DNA of 64,000 bases from contig JACATO010002145.1 of the NCBI GenBank assembly GCA_018389105.1, positions 558,001-622,000 on the forward strand, in the 5' to 3' direction. Origin of the DNA: Nautilus pompilius (Eukaryota; Mollusca; Cephalopoda; Nautilida; Nautilidae). A program made the translations under genes and the position numbers. Positions within the stretch are counted from its first letter, which is position 1; each line of letters opens with the position of its first letter. Under the pieces are notes generated by a model. The model was not told the origin of the DNA. It did no database searches and worked only from the letters and a program-made list of their open reading frames with translations. Shown piece by piece: positions 62,840-64,000 of the stretch.

Positions 62840-63875
62840 CATTCTTGTCATTTCTCCTCCCTCGTGAATGGCTGGTTTGAACTAACGTGATGTTATTTCA
62901 AGATGCTTCTTCTTACATATTTTATTTTTATATATATGTATATATATTTATATCATTACCTCTTCAGATGTCGGCACGAACCAAAATTTTGATGTTATTC
63001 ATGCATTTATTCATTTCTAGTCAACCATCAGGGGAGGGGTTTGTTTTTTGTCTGTGTTTTCCTTAGCTGCTGGTTACTGACGCTGAGAGAGCGCGGAGGG
63101 AAAATAGGGCGGCCGGCCGGCAGCCATCCATCGACTCTGAAGGCGGGCGGGAAGTTCTGCGCAACGTGGCAGGAATAATGAGGCTAATGCGAACAAGAGT
63201 TTAAAATGTCAATACAGTAGGGCGGCAGCAGCAAATTCGATGACCCGAGGAACGCTCCCTTGGCAATAGAGACTCTTCCGCTGATTGCCACTGCGAGGTG
63301 AAGATAACAAGTGTTTTTAGGTCTGGGTGCTCAGATGGCCCGGGTGGTTAAAGCGCAGCTGTCCTTCTGGCTATTAACCTCTACTGTGCAGCAATAAAAC
63401 GGTTTGCTCTGTTAGTGTGATGTTTCTTTATTATTATGTGGATCTGATCGTATTTTATGAGCTGACATTCTGCAAGATGGTGCAGGTGTCAACTCGTATA
63501 GCCACTGCGCTCTGAATCTTCCTCCAGCTGATTGTTAATTATATTCTATACTTTGTTACCAATGATTCCTGAGCTGACTCTGTCAAGCAGCTGTTTACAT
63601 TCGCATAGGCAGCAAATTAATTATTTTCCTAGTAGTCTGCAATCAGCAGGATATCTTCCGAAGAGATGGTAATTAATGAAAATCGCCATTTCGTTATGTC
63701 ATCATATCTAGTTTTTTCTAAGAACATGCGATGCTCAGGTCTCGCTCGGGCGTGGATCAACAAGTCAGCAGCCTAGGCTATCTACAGGGTATCTCAAAAG
63801 TTTACTTTGAATTCATTAGTCACATTGGATTCAGTTTATTATTCAGTTAAAATTTAAACTCTTATTTATTTTCAG
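62840..63875. other. Intergenic stretch with a tRNA-like SINE head
   Basis: A GC-rich patch with GGCCGGCCGG lies at about 63112-63121. At 63336-63390 the sequence ATGGCCCGGGTGGTTAAAGCG resembles the 5' half of a class II (Ser/Leu) tRNA A-box, but no B-box follows, so it looks like a truncated SINE. No gene seen. Confidence 0.4.
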
Positions 63876-64000
63876 ATTAAGAGCTAATCTGGGAGAGGTG
63901 CCACCTAAACATGCCGCAAAAACTGACTTATTGGAGACAGTGGGAAACTGGAAAGAATTACAGAAATTATCACAGCATTTGAGAATAGGTTTCCATCTGT
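63876..64000 (+). CDS. Possible partial exon or transposon frame at the right edge
   Basis: After a good acceptor (TTATTTTCAG|ATTAAG) the frame LRANLGEVPPKHAAKTDLLE stays open to the window end. No similarity is recognised. An upstream CAGGGTATCTCAAAAGT at 63786 resembles a Tc1/mariner terminus, so this may belong to a transposon. Confidence 0.25.

Noticed and set aside
63336-63390. tRNA gene
   Set aside because: Only the 5' half resembles a class II tRNA. No B-box, acceptor pairing or T-run terminator was found, so a SINE remnant is more likely.

Overview
This is nuclear DNA from an animal. It holds split genes with GT-AG introns, an AT-rich and CpG-poor background, tRNA-derived SINEs, and many decayed transposons (Tigger/pogo, hAT, MULE, Tc1-like, gypsy). 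Four genes belong to known families: alpha-tubulin, IMP4, a METTL2/METTL8 tRNA methyltransferase and a CYSTM-domain protein. A single METTL2/8 gene and the repeat content fit an invertebrate, perhaps a lophotrochozoan, but the phylum cannot be settled from this window. All exon models were built by hand by matching splice sites, reading phase and family similarity.

Layout. 0-7 kb: an unidentified 302-residue protein (minus, six exons, 113-5465), then a 91-residue CYSTM protein (minus, 6372-6972). 7.6-25.2 kb: a CpG-rich block very unlike its flanks. It holds a 25-bp inverted-repeat element, a 2.7-kb array of about 59 copies of a 46-bp unit, a pyrimidine-rich minisatellite carrying five perfect CRE octamers, SINE-like modules, and a two-exon coiled-coil protein of unknown family (minus, 15602-24090). 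A CRE at 24171 sits between the coiled-coil gene and an apparent first coding exon on the plus strand (25172-25283). 25.3-33.5 kb: transposon remains only (Tc1-like, hAT, MULE).

33.5-62.7 kb: a compact housekeeping cluster. METTL2/8 (minus, 33522-44598) and IMP4 (plus, 45163-59431) are head-to-head with 564 bp between their start codons. IMP4 and alpha-tubulin (minus, 59613-62662) are tail-to-tail with 181 bp between their stop codons. The genes cover tRNA modification, 18S rRNA processing and microtubules. IMP4 introns carry a stack of transposons, including an internally deleted Tigger that still encodes a 125-residue helix-turn-helix protein and a 773-bp hAT-type MITE with an 8-bp target duplication.

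The most interesting observation is at the 5' end of METTL2/8. Two homologous, phase-matched exons both splice to exon 2. One encodes a short cytosolic-type N-terminus. The other encodes a longer basic METTL8-like N-terminus. This suggests one gene serving two compartments through alternative 5' exons. Next are the 46-bp array with its higher-order 689-bp repeat, the CRE-bearing minisatellite whose flank recurs beside a second purine/pyrimidine array 11 kb away, and the HTH-only Tigger.
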